64,000 nt of DNA from Haliotis asinina (GCF_037392515.1 NC_090282.1:33159054-33223053); one strand, 5' to 3'. Positions 10,602 to 25,600 are shown, counted from the first letter of the stretch. Translations and numbers: made by a program. Notes: generated by a model from the sequence alone, not told the origin.

Positions 10602-13600
10602 GTCAGTTGCTGACAAGAGTGAGTTGGGGCACAAGGGACATAACTCCCTTGGATGTTGAAACCAACGGACCTTGTATTGCTGAAAGTAATATGTCTTTGG
10701 TCCAACACTCATTCACACGAATCACACTTTGCCATGCACATTTACATAAGTATTTAGGACTAACAGTAATTGCGGTAAGTTTGCTGTTAGAGTTGCTTCC
10801 CTTAACCAAGGTTTGCTAACACCATTTCATGCTCATAGGTATCTTTAAAGTTCTAAATGTACTGGACCTCCATCAGAGTCTATGTTGCTTTGACAACTGA
10901 TGTACATGTACTGAGATATCCCAGAAATATTGCTCGAAATGATAGTAAACTAAACTCCCCCACTCACTCACTCATGTAAGGGGGTGGTGCAGAAGCCTCA
11001 CAGTTAATGCTTATACTCATCATACCAAAGAATTTAGTTTCATTCCCAACATTCATACAATGTGTGAAGCCCATTTCTGGTGTCTGTCACTGTGATATTG
11101 CTGAAATATTGCTAAAAGTGGTGTAAAACTATACTCACTCACTCATACAAGGATCAGGTTGTGGGTTGGGGTGCCAAGGTTCAGTTTCTGATATAATATT
11201 TTATGAAGCGTTCCCAATAACATCTTAACCTACTGGGTATTTATTTATGTTGTCATTTTGTTTGGGTGTATATTTCGTTCGGTGTTCACAGTTTGGACTC
11301 CCAGTCCCAGTCTTGTGGATACTATCAAACCAATAATTGGACATTGTTTAAAACATATTCTGCTTAAAATGTTGTTTTCAGTTGACTTCTGATTTGCATG
11401 TGTTTCTCGTGTGTTCTGGTGTTCACAACTGTGGTATTGATGTAATGTTGCTGAAAGACGTGTAAAACTAAACTCACTCACTCACTCTCACCATCTACAC
11501 TCTGAGTCAGACTAGCTGATACATTGAGTCTCTATGTTTGTGCAGGTTCTAGGTCCAAGACATCACAGGACAGTAACAGCTGCAAGAGATGTCTAAGACC
11601 TGTGTCCAGAGATGGGGTGGAGGACCTCTTCTGCATGGTGAGAGAGAGAACTGATCAGTGACAACTGCTTATAGTTAAAGAACGAAAAAACTTTTATTTG
11701 TGTACCCTTCTAACCATTACATATGAAAGACTTGTTGTTAGTCTTAAGCGAAACACCAAATGTATTCTTTAAAAACTTGTGGTTAATCAATACTGTCATG
11801 TTTCATAAGGTATGTCATGCAAAATCTTATTTGCCATCAATGAAAGAAATGTTTTACTACCACTAGCTGGCTTTTTATCTAATCGGGTATATACACTGGG
11901 AAGTTGAGTGAGCCAATCACAACTCACTTGGCTTTTTTTTAAAATCATCTCAGTGATTAAAGTTGACAACATTAACCATGCACAGGTTCTCCGAAAGAGG
12001 CAGAAGGAGTTCTTGCATATATTTTGAATAAATTTTCAGACCTGTGAATGTGTCTGTGAAACAACCTTCATGACTGCGACTGCTATCTTTTTTGACACTG
12101 GCAAGTTTAGTTGTAACTGCAGCTTAGCTGATTGGCTACTGTGAGAATGTGGAGCCAGCAGAGGGAGGTGATAAAATTTTCAGACTGAGCCATAGATGCA
12201 TCCATGGTATACTGGAGACTTACTGGAACATATACCCAAGAGATATCAAGGATGGTACAGTCTAAGATAAAAACCTAGTTGCACCAGCCAAATTCCAACT
12301 GCACTACTTGAATGCAATATGTAGGTGCAAATATTAGATGTTTTATTCAGAAGTTTATCCATTCAAAATTTGACTTGCTCCTGGTGTAAGTTAGGCGTAT
12401 AACTAGGCTGTGATTTATAATATTGGGTTGCACCAGTGCAAGTAACACAACACTAAATTGAACCCTGGTATTGCAATATATTGTGAAAGTGTAACACTTG
12501 GTTAAGGTAACAAACAAACTGTTTTCAAACAGTGGCACTAGCCAATGTTGTCATCACACAAGAGATCAATGGAAAATGTTTCCAAATTGAAGACTGCACT
12601 CTTAAGTGTCAGACTTGAGAAAAAAGCATCAACTGCCAAAACCAATTTGCCTTTTTCATTCTCTATGTATTCAGTGGTGTCTCTATGTATGTCCGTATGT
12701 ACGACATGATTTGTTTCAATGTGATATCTGATGAACTATTGTACCCAACATCTCCAAATTTGGTGACAGCCTACATTGGGGGATTACACAGACACCAGTC
12801 AAATTTGGTGACCTTGACCTTATTTTCAAGGTCACCACGACGCATTGGCCACTTTTCAGATTCTTGTTAATGCGATATCTCATGAACTATTGTACTCAAT
12901 GTCTTCAAACTTGGCGACAGCCTACATTGCAGGATTATGCAGACAACAGTCAGTTTTGATGACCTTGACCTTATTTTCAAGGTCACCATGATTCAGATTC
13001 TTGTTAATGCAATATCTCATGGTAAAGATTCTTGTTAATGCAATATCTCATGAACTATTGTACCCAATATATTTGAAATTGGTGACAGCCTACCCTGGGG
13101 GATCACACAGACACCAGTCAGTATTGATGACCTTGCCCTTCTTTTCAGGGTCACTATGACACTTTGAACACTTTTCACACTCTTTAAGTTTAACATATCT
13201 CATGAACTATTTTATGTCTTTAAGTTCAAGTTTGGTGAGTCTACATTAGGGGATTGTGCAAATAAAATATGACCACAACACATTGTCCACTTTTCAAACT
13301 TATATTAACGCAATATTTCATACAACATTGCAACCAATGTCCTCAAATATGTTGACAGCATACACTGGGCGATTATCCTGACATCAGTCATTTCACACGT
13401 CTTGTGTGTGACTCTGTGAGCAAAAAGTAAAGAGTAATGAATATGTTATAAAGTTTTCATTCTTCTTAAGCGGCAGGGTATGTTGCCATGTCAGTGGCAA
13501 ACACTTGTTTAATATGGGTTAAAAGTCACGCAAATACAATTGCATGACCAATAAACATTCTCAAAACTATTAATGTTTAATAATATAAAGGAAATACATG

Positions 13601-16600
13601 ATCACGAAAATCGGATGAACTGGTTTGCGAAAAGTGTACTGCAACATATTGTACTGTGAAGTTCATATTGCAATATACTACTTAACCGATATTATTGCCC
13701 ACTCCTATCAACAGGTGACCATTATGACAACTTGTGATTTTGACAGAATCATCTATAAAATCAAATTGTAGCTCTCAAGCTAGGCAAAGCAGGTGACAAG
13801 AATAAATGACAAAATTGTGAAAACAGAAAACTTTCATTTTTCAAACATTTGTCATGAAATCAGATTTAGAAAAATCTGTAAACAAGATATTTTACGCCCA
13901 GCAGTGTAGAGTGCCCCTCATATGCATACCTCACATTACATCACAAAGACGTGCCCCTTTGATTGGTTGGAATTTTGTTTGTGGGAGAGAATTGTCAAAA
14001 TGAGCAGTTTCAATGACATGGTTTCCTTTATAGTGATGTCAGTATTTGATTTATGTACCATCTTAGAGTATATGTTATCTTTAAATTTGTAAAAGACCAT
14101 TTGTTTTCAAGTACAGTTTAATCTCATGGCATAGAGTTCTGTTTCAGGATCGACCTAAATACCTAAAACAGCTGAAGAACCCATGCTGGTTTGAGAAATC
14201 CAAGCTTCGATGTTTGCCATACTTTCATATCCTGGGCTGTGCCAAGTGTGCAACGACTGACTTAAGCACACGTATCACCCTCCATCCAGACATCATAAAC
14301 CCTGATGCACCGTTCGATAAAGAAGCCTTATGGTGGACCTGGAGGAAATATGGTATTCTTTCACGCACAGTTGAGAAAGAAGTTCCAGGAATACCAAACA
14401 CAATAAGTTTGTAGTTCACAGAATTAATTTCTCTAAACCCTGGTTTCTGGCATCTCTAGACTTTTTTCAGAAAATCCATTCCATTTTTAACTCAGGGTTG
14501 TGGTGGAACACATTTTCTCGGGTTTGTCCTGGGCAGTGGTTGCTGGTTTCAAATAACATCAGTTATCTGGTCTGCCATATGTAGATAACATTCAATAAAG
14601 AGAGAAACAGGTAGACTGAAACGTATTATCTACAGTCCTCATTTTTTTATTCTACCAAATTCTGTTTTATACCAAAATGCTAACAACTTCATGTAATCAA
14701 ATGTCATTGAACACCACATTGATTGCAGCAACCACTTACATTTGCTGTTTGCCTATGGTCTGATTTGTCAAAAAGACAAACAAACTTTAATCATTATTGA
14801 ACAAATCATTCTTGAAATCAAACTAACATTGCTACAAGACAATTCTGTGTTGTAGTATTAAATGCATGCTGTAGAATTATAGCATTAGCTAAAGCAATGC
14901 CAGAAATGATTGGAAAATGCTTTTTAGCAATTTGATAATGGTTGATATTTCAGATTCAAACCTCATGTATAATCATTCATACCACCTCGACCTAATATGT
15001 GATTAGTCATGATGCTCCATTCTCTAATCATAAAGATTACCCTTAAAATATCGAAAAAAATTGGAAAAAATTCCATGGTAGAAACATTTCTAAGAAACAA
15101 GCTAATCTGTGACCCACCTGGCAGACGGACATCGTGACAGCGCTCATGAGTGCTTATGTTTGAACCATTTCAAAAGTACCTGCCCATTCACCTCACTATG
15201 GTAATCAGGTGTCTAGACACCTTTGTCTGATGATATCACTGATGCCTTAGAACAATCTGAAGGGAACCACATTTGATTGTTTGACTGATTTTTATAACAC
15301 CACTTTCATCAATGTGTATAATTTTTAACTTACTTTACCATAGGACATATGCATATTACCTCAAGCTTCGCTTAGAAGAGATCAGACAGTCATTGATTCG
15401 CCATTCTCATGAATGGCTACCTCATGTATCGACGAGTGAATAGGCACAGAAGTGGTGTGATCTCCTGAACCGCGCAAGCGCGGACCTTTCAAAATTCACT
15501 TTTACTTCAAGTGTCCTTGTGTCCGGACGTTTCGTTTGGTTCGCTATAGTTTGAGTTTTTTTTCAGACTTCTACCTTGTTCTTTGGTTATTCACATAGGT
15601 GTAGGTAGGTATTTTACTTTCATGTTACATCAGTGAATAATAGAATTGACTTCACTTACCTGGCTACCTCATGTAAATTTATCAGTTGCCGTTTGACGTG
15701 GGTCGTGTTTTTCTCACATCTCAGGGGTTCTTGCGTAGTCTTGGCATGGTGTGCGTAACTTGGGTTAGTTCCTACACCAATTTATACTTGGCTATCTTTA
15801 TGGTTTATCCATTTGCTCTATACTTTTTCCTTTTTTCTCACGTAGCATGTCTTTGGTTGTAGGGGCAGCCGTCTTGGTTGTTGTCTCTACCCCGCTTTTG
15901 GATGTGCCTATTTTTATTAATCAGGGGCGTTTGTCGCATTTTTTATGTAGGGGTGTTTTCTACTATACGAGTTTTATAAGTTTTTCTTGCTTGTACACTG
16001 CAGTAGCTGTTTATGACTCATCAGTTTTGTACTGTGTGTAAAGTCCTAAAGTCAGCGAAGGACCCCTACCCCTGGTGTCCGGACTGCGCCACCGTTTCTT
16101 GCTCTCTTGACGTTGAAGCGTTTTTCTCAAAGGCGCAGGAAGATGTCGTCACCAGCGTCGTCGTTAGGATACCGTTCGTCGCTACAGGAGACTCCGGAGT
16201 GACAGCTGCCAGCGCTGACGCAGGATTCTTCTCACAACTCGACGTGTGATCAGCCGTCTCCAGAGCTGCACCGTCCTGATTCCTTCGTTGACTTATCTCG
16301 CCCCAATGCCTTAAGTCACCCGGAGGTGCAGAAGTTGCTCCGGTCTTTATTACAGCCCGCTGTTGGGACGCCTGAATCAATGCTGATGCCGACACCGACG
16401 CCGATGCAGTTGCTGCCTTCTGCTCTGATGCCAGTGGCATCTCCCTCTACTGAGCCGGCTGTGTTTCCTACGCCGATGCCGACTTTGGAGCCTCTACCGA
16501 CGCCAATGCCGATGGCGACGATGATGCCAACACCAGGACTGGGCTCGACGCCGGAGCTGTTTACCTATCCCCATGCCGACACTGATGCCGCCTCCCGATG

Positions 16601-19600
16601 AAGATGGCAACGCTCACGACTGGGTCCTCCCACCCCCAGTCATGCCTGTTCACCTGACACCAGTTGGTGGGAGACTAGGAATCTTTTGGCCCAACTGGAC
16701 ATTCCTAGGAGATCCCTACGTCACAAACATCTTAAGGACCGGTTACAAACTGCCGATTGTCACCCTGCCGCCACTAACATCTGCACCTCAGGCGCGAGTG
16801 TACTCTCAGGAATGGCAGCTCTTACTTCAAGCCAATATTCAAGTGCTGTTGGAGAAGCAGACCATAGAGTTAGTAGTCGATCCCGTTCACTCCCCAGGGT
16901 TTTACTCTCCCATCTTCCTTGTCCCCAAGAAGGATTTGGACAAATTTTGGATGATCCACAACATGGCGGTTTTCAACTGTCTATGCCTTTCGGACCTGCC
17001 TCATTTTCGTATGGTTACCCTTGGTCTACTGCATGCCAAGCTGCGACCAGGAACGTGGTTAGCCGGTCTCGACTTGCAGGACGCATACCTCCATGTTCCA
17101 ATTTTTCGGCACCACCTTAAGTTTCTTCAGGGTGCATTACCAGTGGAGGGTCCTCCCTTTAGGAATTCCTTCGGCCCTGTGGCTGTTTACACGGATCACG
17201 TCTCTGATCGCCCTATTCCTTCATCTGAGGGGAATAAACTTCGATCCCTACATAGATGACTGCCTCCTGAACAACTTCGAATCTCAGTTGCTTCGCAGAC
17301 AGTTGAATTTCACCACTTGCCTTCTTCAGTAACTGTGGTGGATTATCAATCTTGACAAGTCACATCTCATGCTGTCACAGGAACTGACGTTCATTGGGGG
17401 TCTTTTTGTGAGTCATTCCAGTTTGGTCAAAGTTCCTCCAGCCCATTGGGAGAAGATTCTCAGGTTCGTGACCCTAGGCCTCTCTCAGCCTCTGACCCTG
17501 AGAGAGCGGTAGTCTCTGTTGTTCCTCCTCACTTCAGCTCAAGATCTTACCCACAGAGGTCGCCTCATGCTCCGGCCTCTTCAACGGTTTCTTCTACCTT
17601 TTCTTCAGAGGGACGAACTACATGTGCGCTTCCTGTTACATCAGCAACAACATCATAGCAACAGCTCTGTCCAGGCCCAGAAGACCGTCTCCAACGGAAT
17701 GGATGCTCCACCCAGAAGCGTTCCACCTTCTGTGCCGGAATCTCGGGCGTCCCCTGATAGATCTGTTTGCCACAAGTCTAAATCATCAGTTGCCAGTATA
17801 CGTGTCCCCAATTCCAGATCCAGCAGCTTGGGCAGTCGACGCCATGTCCCTCTGATGGGAAGGATTTGATGATTACGCCTTCCCTCCGCCAATTCTACTG
17901 CCGGCAATCATCTGAAAATCAGACAGACAAAGAGGATTCGTCTGCTTTTGGTCGCGACCTGGTAGCCAACCAGGTCGTGGTTTCCAGAGCTGCGCCGTCT
18001 TGCCGACGGACACATCCTTCTGTGCCACCTTCACAGTAATCAGTTACAACTTACATCCAGACCCGATCAGGTTTCATCTGTATGGATGGGTCATTTACAA
18101 AAGGCATAGAGAGCTAAGGGTTACCCGACCCGAGTAGCTAAAGTCATCGCCAAAGCTCATCGTACCTCTACCAGATCTTTGTATGACGATAAATGGTTGT
18201 CCTTTTAGAAGTGCTGCACCCAGAAATCTCAAGATCCCTTGTCTGCATCACCGCAATTCATTGCTGATTTCCTTATTTTCCTCCGCTCTCCAAGGCGTCT
18301 CTAGGGCAGTACCACAGGAACCCATTTTGTCAGAGTTGAACTCTGCTCTGGCCGTCAAATGTGATAGACAAGTTTCTAAAGTACCGGAGCTTACAGCTAT
18401 GCTCAAGGAGTTCAAACTAGAGGATCAGAAGATCAGATTTTGTCCTCCAGCTTGGGACCGTAACATCGTCCTGAAACATCTTCGAGGCCGTCCCTACGAA
18501 CCTTTGGAGGAGGCTTCTTTTGACAACTTGTCCTGGCTCTGGCTACCGCTGCCAGGGTAAGTGAGATCCATACTCTGGATGTTACACGGATCAAGTTTGA
18601 CCAGTCTCGTCATGGATGTGCCCATTTAGGTTTGTTCTGGGACTTTATTGTGAAAAATCAGTTGCCAGGTCAGCCCGATCGACTGTTTACCATTCCTCCT
18701 CTCTCTGCAATTTTGGCCCCTGTCGATATGGAGGAGAACCTGCTGTGCCCAGTGCGTGCTTTAAAACTTTATATAGCTCGGTCTGCTCTGTTGAGACGAG
18801 GTTGGAAGAGATTGTTCATTCCTTTTTCGTCAACGTGCAAGGGCGAGGTAAATAGGAACACTGTTGCTTTATGGTTGCTTGCTACAATCCTGGCCGCTTA
18901 CGATGCCCAAGGACTGCCTCATCCCACAGCTCACAAACCCTACGAAATTAGAGCTTTAGCTTCCACGATGGCTCTCCACAGGAATTGCATGGTTCCAGCT
19001 ATAATGGAGGGTTGCTTCTGGAGATCATTGACGGTCTTTGCCAGCCACTACCTATGCAACTTGGCAATGGAGGACGTGCAAGGTCTCCAGTCTTTGGGTC
19101 CTCCAGTGGTCGCTCAACAGCTCACCTGTCCTACCGCTCATTAGGTAGCTACTGTTTCTTACCTGTAGGTCTCATGGTTCTCTTTCATATTGTGCTATGA
19201 TCGGCTCCATGGAGTTCTTCAAGTTACTACCTGTGTTCTCATGTTACAGGATGTTTCCTGTACCTGACTCCTTTGATTTCTCAGGATTGCATGATATCTG
19301 CTGGCATCTGTTGGCTTTGGTCCTCTGGAGCCCGACACCGCCAACCTACTGTCGAAGCCTTATGCATATGTCCTATGGTAAGGTAAATTAAAATTTTGTT
19401 AAAATCTAAATATTTTAGATATTTAAATACTTACCTTACCCAAGGATGGTGATTTCCCTCCCAACGCTGGATGCTTCTCCCCTCTTTGGGCTCTTCGGAC
19501 TGGATATTCTTTTTCAGTAAAAGTGAATTTTGAAAGGTCCGCGCTTGCACGGTTCAGGAGATCATGCCACTTTCGTGCCTATACACTCGTCGATACATGA

Positions 19601-22600
19601 GGTAGCCATTCATGAGAATCAGTGACATCTTCTATGCGAAACTTGAGGTAATATGCATATGTCCTGTGGTAAGGTAAGTATTTAAATATCTAAAATATTT
19701 AGAATTTAACAACTTTTTAACAAATAGACAGGATTGAGAACTTTTCTCTAAACACAGATCTGTCATCTCACCTTTTGGTGTACCTGAACCCCATTTCTAC
19801 CAGAGCTACAATGAGAGTTGTTTTTGAGACATTTATGGTATATTTGATATCACCTTGTATTTTAGCACATGTCAGTGTGATCTTGCGTTCATACTCTTTA
19901 TAAAATGCATGCTGTATGACACCCTTATCAAAGTTTCCTAACAGGTTTTGATTTTGACACGACCCTCAGGTAAATGATATGTTTACAACTTTGTACACCT
20001 GACTGTAAGTCAATTTAACATCTTTACACACTCATGTCTGAAAAGAGGTTTGTCCCTTTGTTTCTCCAGTATGAAAAACTGGTATGAATTTGCAATCAGT
20101 TGTTCTGCAGATATATCAAGTTATATCATGTTGCCAGTTCAGTGCTCATATGCGAAGTGAAACTTCTTGGGTGAACAAGATTATCTATGTGATTTGAATT
20201 GAGACTTTGTTAATTATTTTGAATATAACTACTACAAGAATTCCATAATTTTCAAAAACAGATGTTCAGAAAAGCAAATCTTTTAAAGTCATTTATGTAA
20301 TTTGATTAGTTGAGACTATAGCATATGAATAATTATAGTCTGTATTTCAAAACTACAGTTTTTACAAAGTATATTTACGAATGTTGTTGAAACGTAAACA
20401 CTTCCCCCTGGTAAGACAGCCCTAAAGTGCATTTTTTCATCAGAGCTTTAATATACAACTAGGTAGAGTTGTACATGTACATGTGCTTTCATCTTGTGTC
20501 AAATTCATCATATTGATATTGAAGCCAAAAAACACTTTTCAAGCATTTCTAGAGTTACTTTTAAGATTGCCTCTTGGTCAATACTGATAGTCCTCTGACT
20601 TCCCGCATGGTTGCCATGGTTACCTTTACTTATACTGTTTCTTTGGACACCAACTAGAGTGTGCATTACAGAATATGAGTTATAGAAAGAAAGAAGAAAT
20701 AAAGGAAAGAAAATAAATGTTAGTGACTGTGAAATGTTGACTCCCTAAGTTTTGTTGTGGTCAAAAAGTGCAAATGTGTACAGGATAACAATGACATACA
20801 CCAACAAAAACACTGAAATGTGTAAACTTGTGATATCCTTGTTTGTGTCATAATTGTGATGTATATTGATTTTTACATGATAATGTGCTGTGACATTTTT
20901 AAGAAACCCTATGGAAATAAGAGAGGAAATGTGAAAATCTGTTGTGTTTGTCCATGTGTTGTACTTGTGATGTAATTATTGATTTTACATAATACAAATG
21001 TAAAGCAAAATGTTTCCCATTCAGCTGAAAAAAAGGAACTATAATCCTTGACTGCACAACGTAATTTTGAGATTAGTGTTTTCATAATATATTTTTTGGG
21101 ACTTATGTAGAAAATACCATGGACATGTACAATTAGTTTCACTTACTGTTTTTACAGGTTACGTTGGTTACTCCCGTGCACGAATACGTAAATTTAGACA
21201 GTATGTCAAATACTTTGACCCACTGGCTCACAAGCTGCAGACATTGATGAAGGGAAAAGATCAGAATTTTTCCCACTTCATCACAAGTAAGTAGTCATTG
21301 ACGTTGTTTTTATCCCCCAAAACGCGTTTTACGGGGGGTATTAAACTGCACCCTATCCATCCGTCCGTCTTTTCCAGAGCAGAACTCTAAAACTGTTCAA
21401 TATTTCTTCACCAAACTTGACACATCGATTGGTGTAGTGGTGTACTGGTGCCTTTTGATAGTTTTGGAATTCTGAATAAAATATTTTTGGCGCTTCTTAG
21501 ACTGAAATTGGAGGTAATGCGGGGGATATTGATGACTGTGTCTTCTTGTTATTTAAGGCAGCACTCAGTATTAGTCCAGATATGTATGAGATGGTTTGTA
21601 AATAATTAAGTCTGGACCAGACAATCCAGTGATCAATATTGTGAGCATTATTCTACACAACTGGAAGTAGTTATTGAAGTGCATATGGCTGCTGTGAGGG
21701 AGAGTCAGTTTAGAAAGTGCTGAATCAGCGTAACAAGTAAAGGACAGTTTGCTGTGTTCTGCATGCCCAACACATTTGTGTGAAGAATGCATCTGAAAAT
21801 GTGAAAACAAACTAAGCCAGAATATCCTGTCTCCAGTTTTACCTCCTTTGGCCTTGGCTCTCATTATGTGAAAGCATTAGACTGAGGTACAGCCACCATA
21901 ATCCACCTCCTGTGCTCCTAAGACAGTGAATTAATCCTTGTTTTTGGAAGTCTAATTGGTTCATTTCAAAGGATAATTGAAAGGAGATAGAGAGCATCTG
22001 GACTGGCAGATTCTTATTTGTTTGAATAAAATGAAAATAATAAAATAAATGCTTAAAAATTGTATTCCTGTACAACAGTTCCCAGTGTCTTCACACACTT
22101 GAATTAAGTTGGATCTGAAAAAGGAGAAATGGGAATCCTGTCATAAAATGATGCTTGCTATAGTATGGAGACTGAATGTTCCAAAGATCGTGTTTTTTTT
22201 GTTGATTTTTAGTGGATGGGTCTCCACCAGATTTTTGGGACTTTCGAGGCTGGCCACTGCTGCCTCAGAACCATGGCCACAGCGAACCATGTGTCTACAC
22301 CCCGCAGCTGATGAAACATGTCTATGCAGACCCCAAGTTCATCCTCATCCTGAGGAACCCAACTGATAGGTAAGTATAGCAACTGTACTGTGCTTTGTAT
22401 TTAGTAAAAGGGGTTAAAAATCTTAGAGATGCTCCGTTGTCCTCTGGTGCCATGTGAGTAAAACATCTGTAGCCTACCTCCAGATATCAGAACATGTGAT
22501 ATTTTCTAAACACATCTGAATTTTCTCATTGCAGCAAGAGTTGTGGCCCGTGCCTTTGCCTGGATGTACAAGTGTTGGGTTAGAAAAATCTTCTAATGAT

Positions 22601-25600
22601 CCTTGATTCAACAGCACTTTAGACTTTGTTGCCCCACTGAGATACATCCTGTGTAGTTCAGTTGAACACTGTTGTGCTAAACTTTGATGTGTGGAACTTG
22701 CACTTGTCCCAAAGTAAAAATGGGGTGGTGAGGAACCTTAGTCATTAAGACATTCACTTGTCACACCGAAGACCTGGGTTCAATTCCCATGTGTACAATG
22801 CCTTTTCTGGTGTCCCTTATGTTATTGTTGGAATATTGCTATGAGTAGAGAAAAGCGGAACTCACTCACTCAAAGTAAAAACTCGATCCCTTCATATCCT
22901 TTCTTTATTCATAAGTTTTGGATTGTGTCAAACCTCAGGTAACAAAAAATATTTTTGTGAGTGAATTAAATTTTGACACAGCAATGTTTTGCTCAATTTG
23001 TGATATACTATACTGTTGCCATTTTCTCACAGTCTCTGGTGTCATTGATCTGTTACATACTATACTCATACTGTTTTTTCTCTTGTCATTGATCTGTTAC
23101 AGACTGTTGTGTACTCCAACTGTTATTTCTCCTGTTCAATTACACAGTGTATTTATAATGTTATTTCTGCTGTCATTGTTAAAGACAGTCTGTTACTTCT
23201 CAAAGTGATAATTTTTCATGTTCTTTTACAGACTGTGCACTGTTAATTCTCCATGACCTTATTGTATTACAGGATGTATATTTGGACTATATATCTCTCA
23301 TCGTTAATCTATTGCAATCTTCGACTAGGACTGTTATGTATCTTCCTATGGTTCTGTTCTAGTCTGTACTTGGACTGATCTCTATCTTGTGATTGTTCCA
23401 TTACTGTGTGTACCGGGACTATCATTCATCCTGTCAATGTTCTGTACCAGTCTGTACTTGTAGTATTGCTGATTGTGCCATCCAATTACAGATTCTACTT
23501 GCAAAGTTGTTGATAATGTTTTTTGGTCACAGAAAATACTTGTAGAGTTGTTGATCATACCATTCAATTACTGATTGTACTTGTAATTTTGTTGTTCTTT
23601 TGCCAGTCTATGTAAACTTCGTCTCAGTGTATTTCGTTACACTCCACCACTGAGTCTAACAAAACCTAGTAGAAGGTTGCGTCAGGTAACCTTTGAGCAA
23701 CCAATGACAGTCCAATCAAATGTGAGATGGTTAAATAGATTTATCCAATAAGACAACGGCTACTATTTGTCGATCGGAGGGACTTTCAAAATATTCAGGT
23801 CACTGACAGAGGTCTCTCCGCAAACAAAAATTAGCATATGACACAATTATTTGACCTGCAGTATATACGCTTTGGGGCTTGTGTTGACATGGTTACCATT
23901 AGCTAATATTTCCGCAAGCTGACATCCTTGAATATTGTCAAAAACACTGTTTTCAGCGAGTGTTTACTCACCGTTGTCATGGCTGTACGTGCGCTGTGTG
24001 CATCACCTGGAAGCGATCATACGCTAAATAGCATTCGGAATCGTTTGGGTACAAACCTTTTCGAGATGAAAAGTCAATAAGGGATGTGTGAATGTCTACT
24101 TTCGCGATTTGGAAAGCTGTGTTCTGATTGGTCAATCTCAAAGGTTACCTGTCGTAACCTCCCAGGTTTTTGTTAGGCTCAGTGGTGGAGTGTAACGAAA
24201 AGTACTGAGGATAAGTTTACTTAGACTGTCTTTTGCGAACTGCACTTTTTGATCATGAAATTCTTTTACAGACTGTGTTATCAATGTTATTGATAATACC
24301 ATTCAGTCACAGACTACTCAAATGTTGATCCTGCTGTTTTGTTACAGATTGTACTCGTAATGTTGATAACACCATTCTGTCTCAGACTGTACTTGTAATG
24401 TTGTTGATAATACCACTGTCAAAGACTGTACTAGTAATGTTGATCATGTCTTTCTGTTACAGACTATACTCGGACTACTTCTTCCTTCGTCAGGGTGACA
24501 CACCTGAAGACTTTCATGACGACGTGAAGAAATCCATGCAGATACTTGCCAACTGCCAGAAGACCCACACTCAGAAGCAGTGCTACTTTAGTGCCTCTGT
24601 CTACAAGAGACTGGAAGTATGTCACATCTAACAGTTATATTGAGTTTCAAACTGATCATTTAAACTGCCCCTCCAATATTTGCCAAATACATCTGTCCAT
24701 AAATTATTCAGTAGGGTGAGTCTGGTACTCATTATTTTCCCAAATAATTCTGTAGAGTGAATCTGGTAGTTTTATGTTTAAGAAATACAGTTTGCTCTAT
24801 CACCAAGTGTAGTGTAATAAAGTGTGCTTTATTAGACTATACTTGGTGGTAGAGTGAACTGTATTTGTTTTCTAAGATTTGATTAAACTCAGGCAAATAA
24901 ACAAACACTGTGTCACTGATCTAAATTGAGAATCCTCGCACAGGGCTTACTGACGGACTGTTCTTTTGGTGTGTCTGCCCACCCCCACCTTAAGACGAAC
25001 ATTATTAGAAAAACAAATGAGAAAAACAGTTTGGTCACGGTTTATGTTCGGGTTAAATGTCTTCTCTAAATTAGTTAGTTATATTTGTGATTAATGAAAA
25101 CGATAGGAGGCAATATGAACGTTTCTATGACCAATGTAAGTTCAGATCAGCACATTCAGATGAACCTGACTAGTCAAGCAGCATTCCATGACTGCATTGT
25201 GGGAATATAACATTGCAAACGTTACTGTATTAATGTAAAATTAATGTCGAATTATGAGGCATCGTATCCGTCCGGAAATGTAATGTTTCCACCATGATGT
25301 TAGCTGATTGACACAACTGCATAACAAAAAACGGGATGCAAGAGACTAGTCTTCTGTGGGAGGCTGTACGAGGCAATGGCAGCTAATGTGCATCAGGATG
25401 TTAGTTACATTGTGACGTAATGCAAAAAGTGCACAGTATCGTCTGATACAGTTCACTTTGCATTGTGACGTAATGCAAAAAGTGCACATTATCGTCTGAA
25501 GCAGTTCACTTCGTCTGTGCCTTTTGATCTTTCACCAAAGCATCTTAGAATTGAGAATACACAGCACAACCCAGATTACGGGTATCGAAGTTTCCTTGAG

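Larger units (their letters stand above)
15320..19703 (+). mobile_element. DIRS-like tyrosine-recombinase retrotransposon
   Basis: A 4.4-kb element inside intron 3 of the sulfotransferase gene, same orientation as the gene. It has inverted terminal repeats, a gag-like cysteine motif, reverse transcriptase, an RNase H region, a tyrosine recombinase and an internal complementary region copying both outer ends. That order is the DIRS layout. The coding region changes frame at least near 17100, 17340-17620 and 18560-18630, so this copy is inactive although little decayed. No target duplication is evident, as expected for tyrosine-recombinase integration. Confidence 0.9.

Noticed and set aside
10620-10626. 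GTGAGT donor in sulfotransferase exon 1
   Set aside because: A stronger match to a donor than GTCAGT at 10602, but it leaves phase 0, which puts exon 2 into a frame with a stop.
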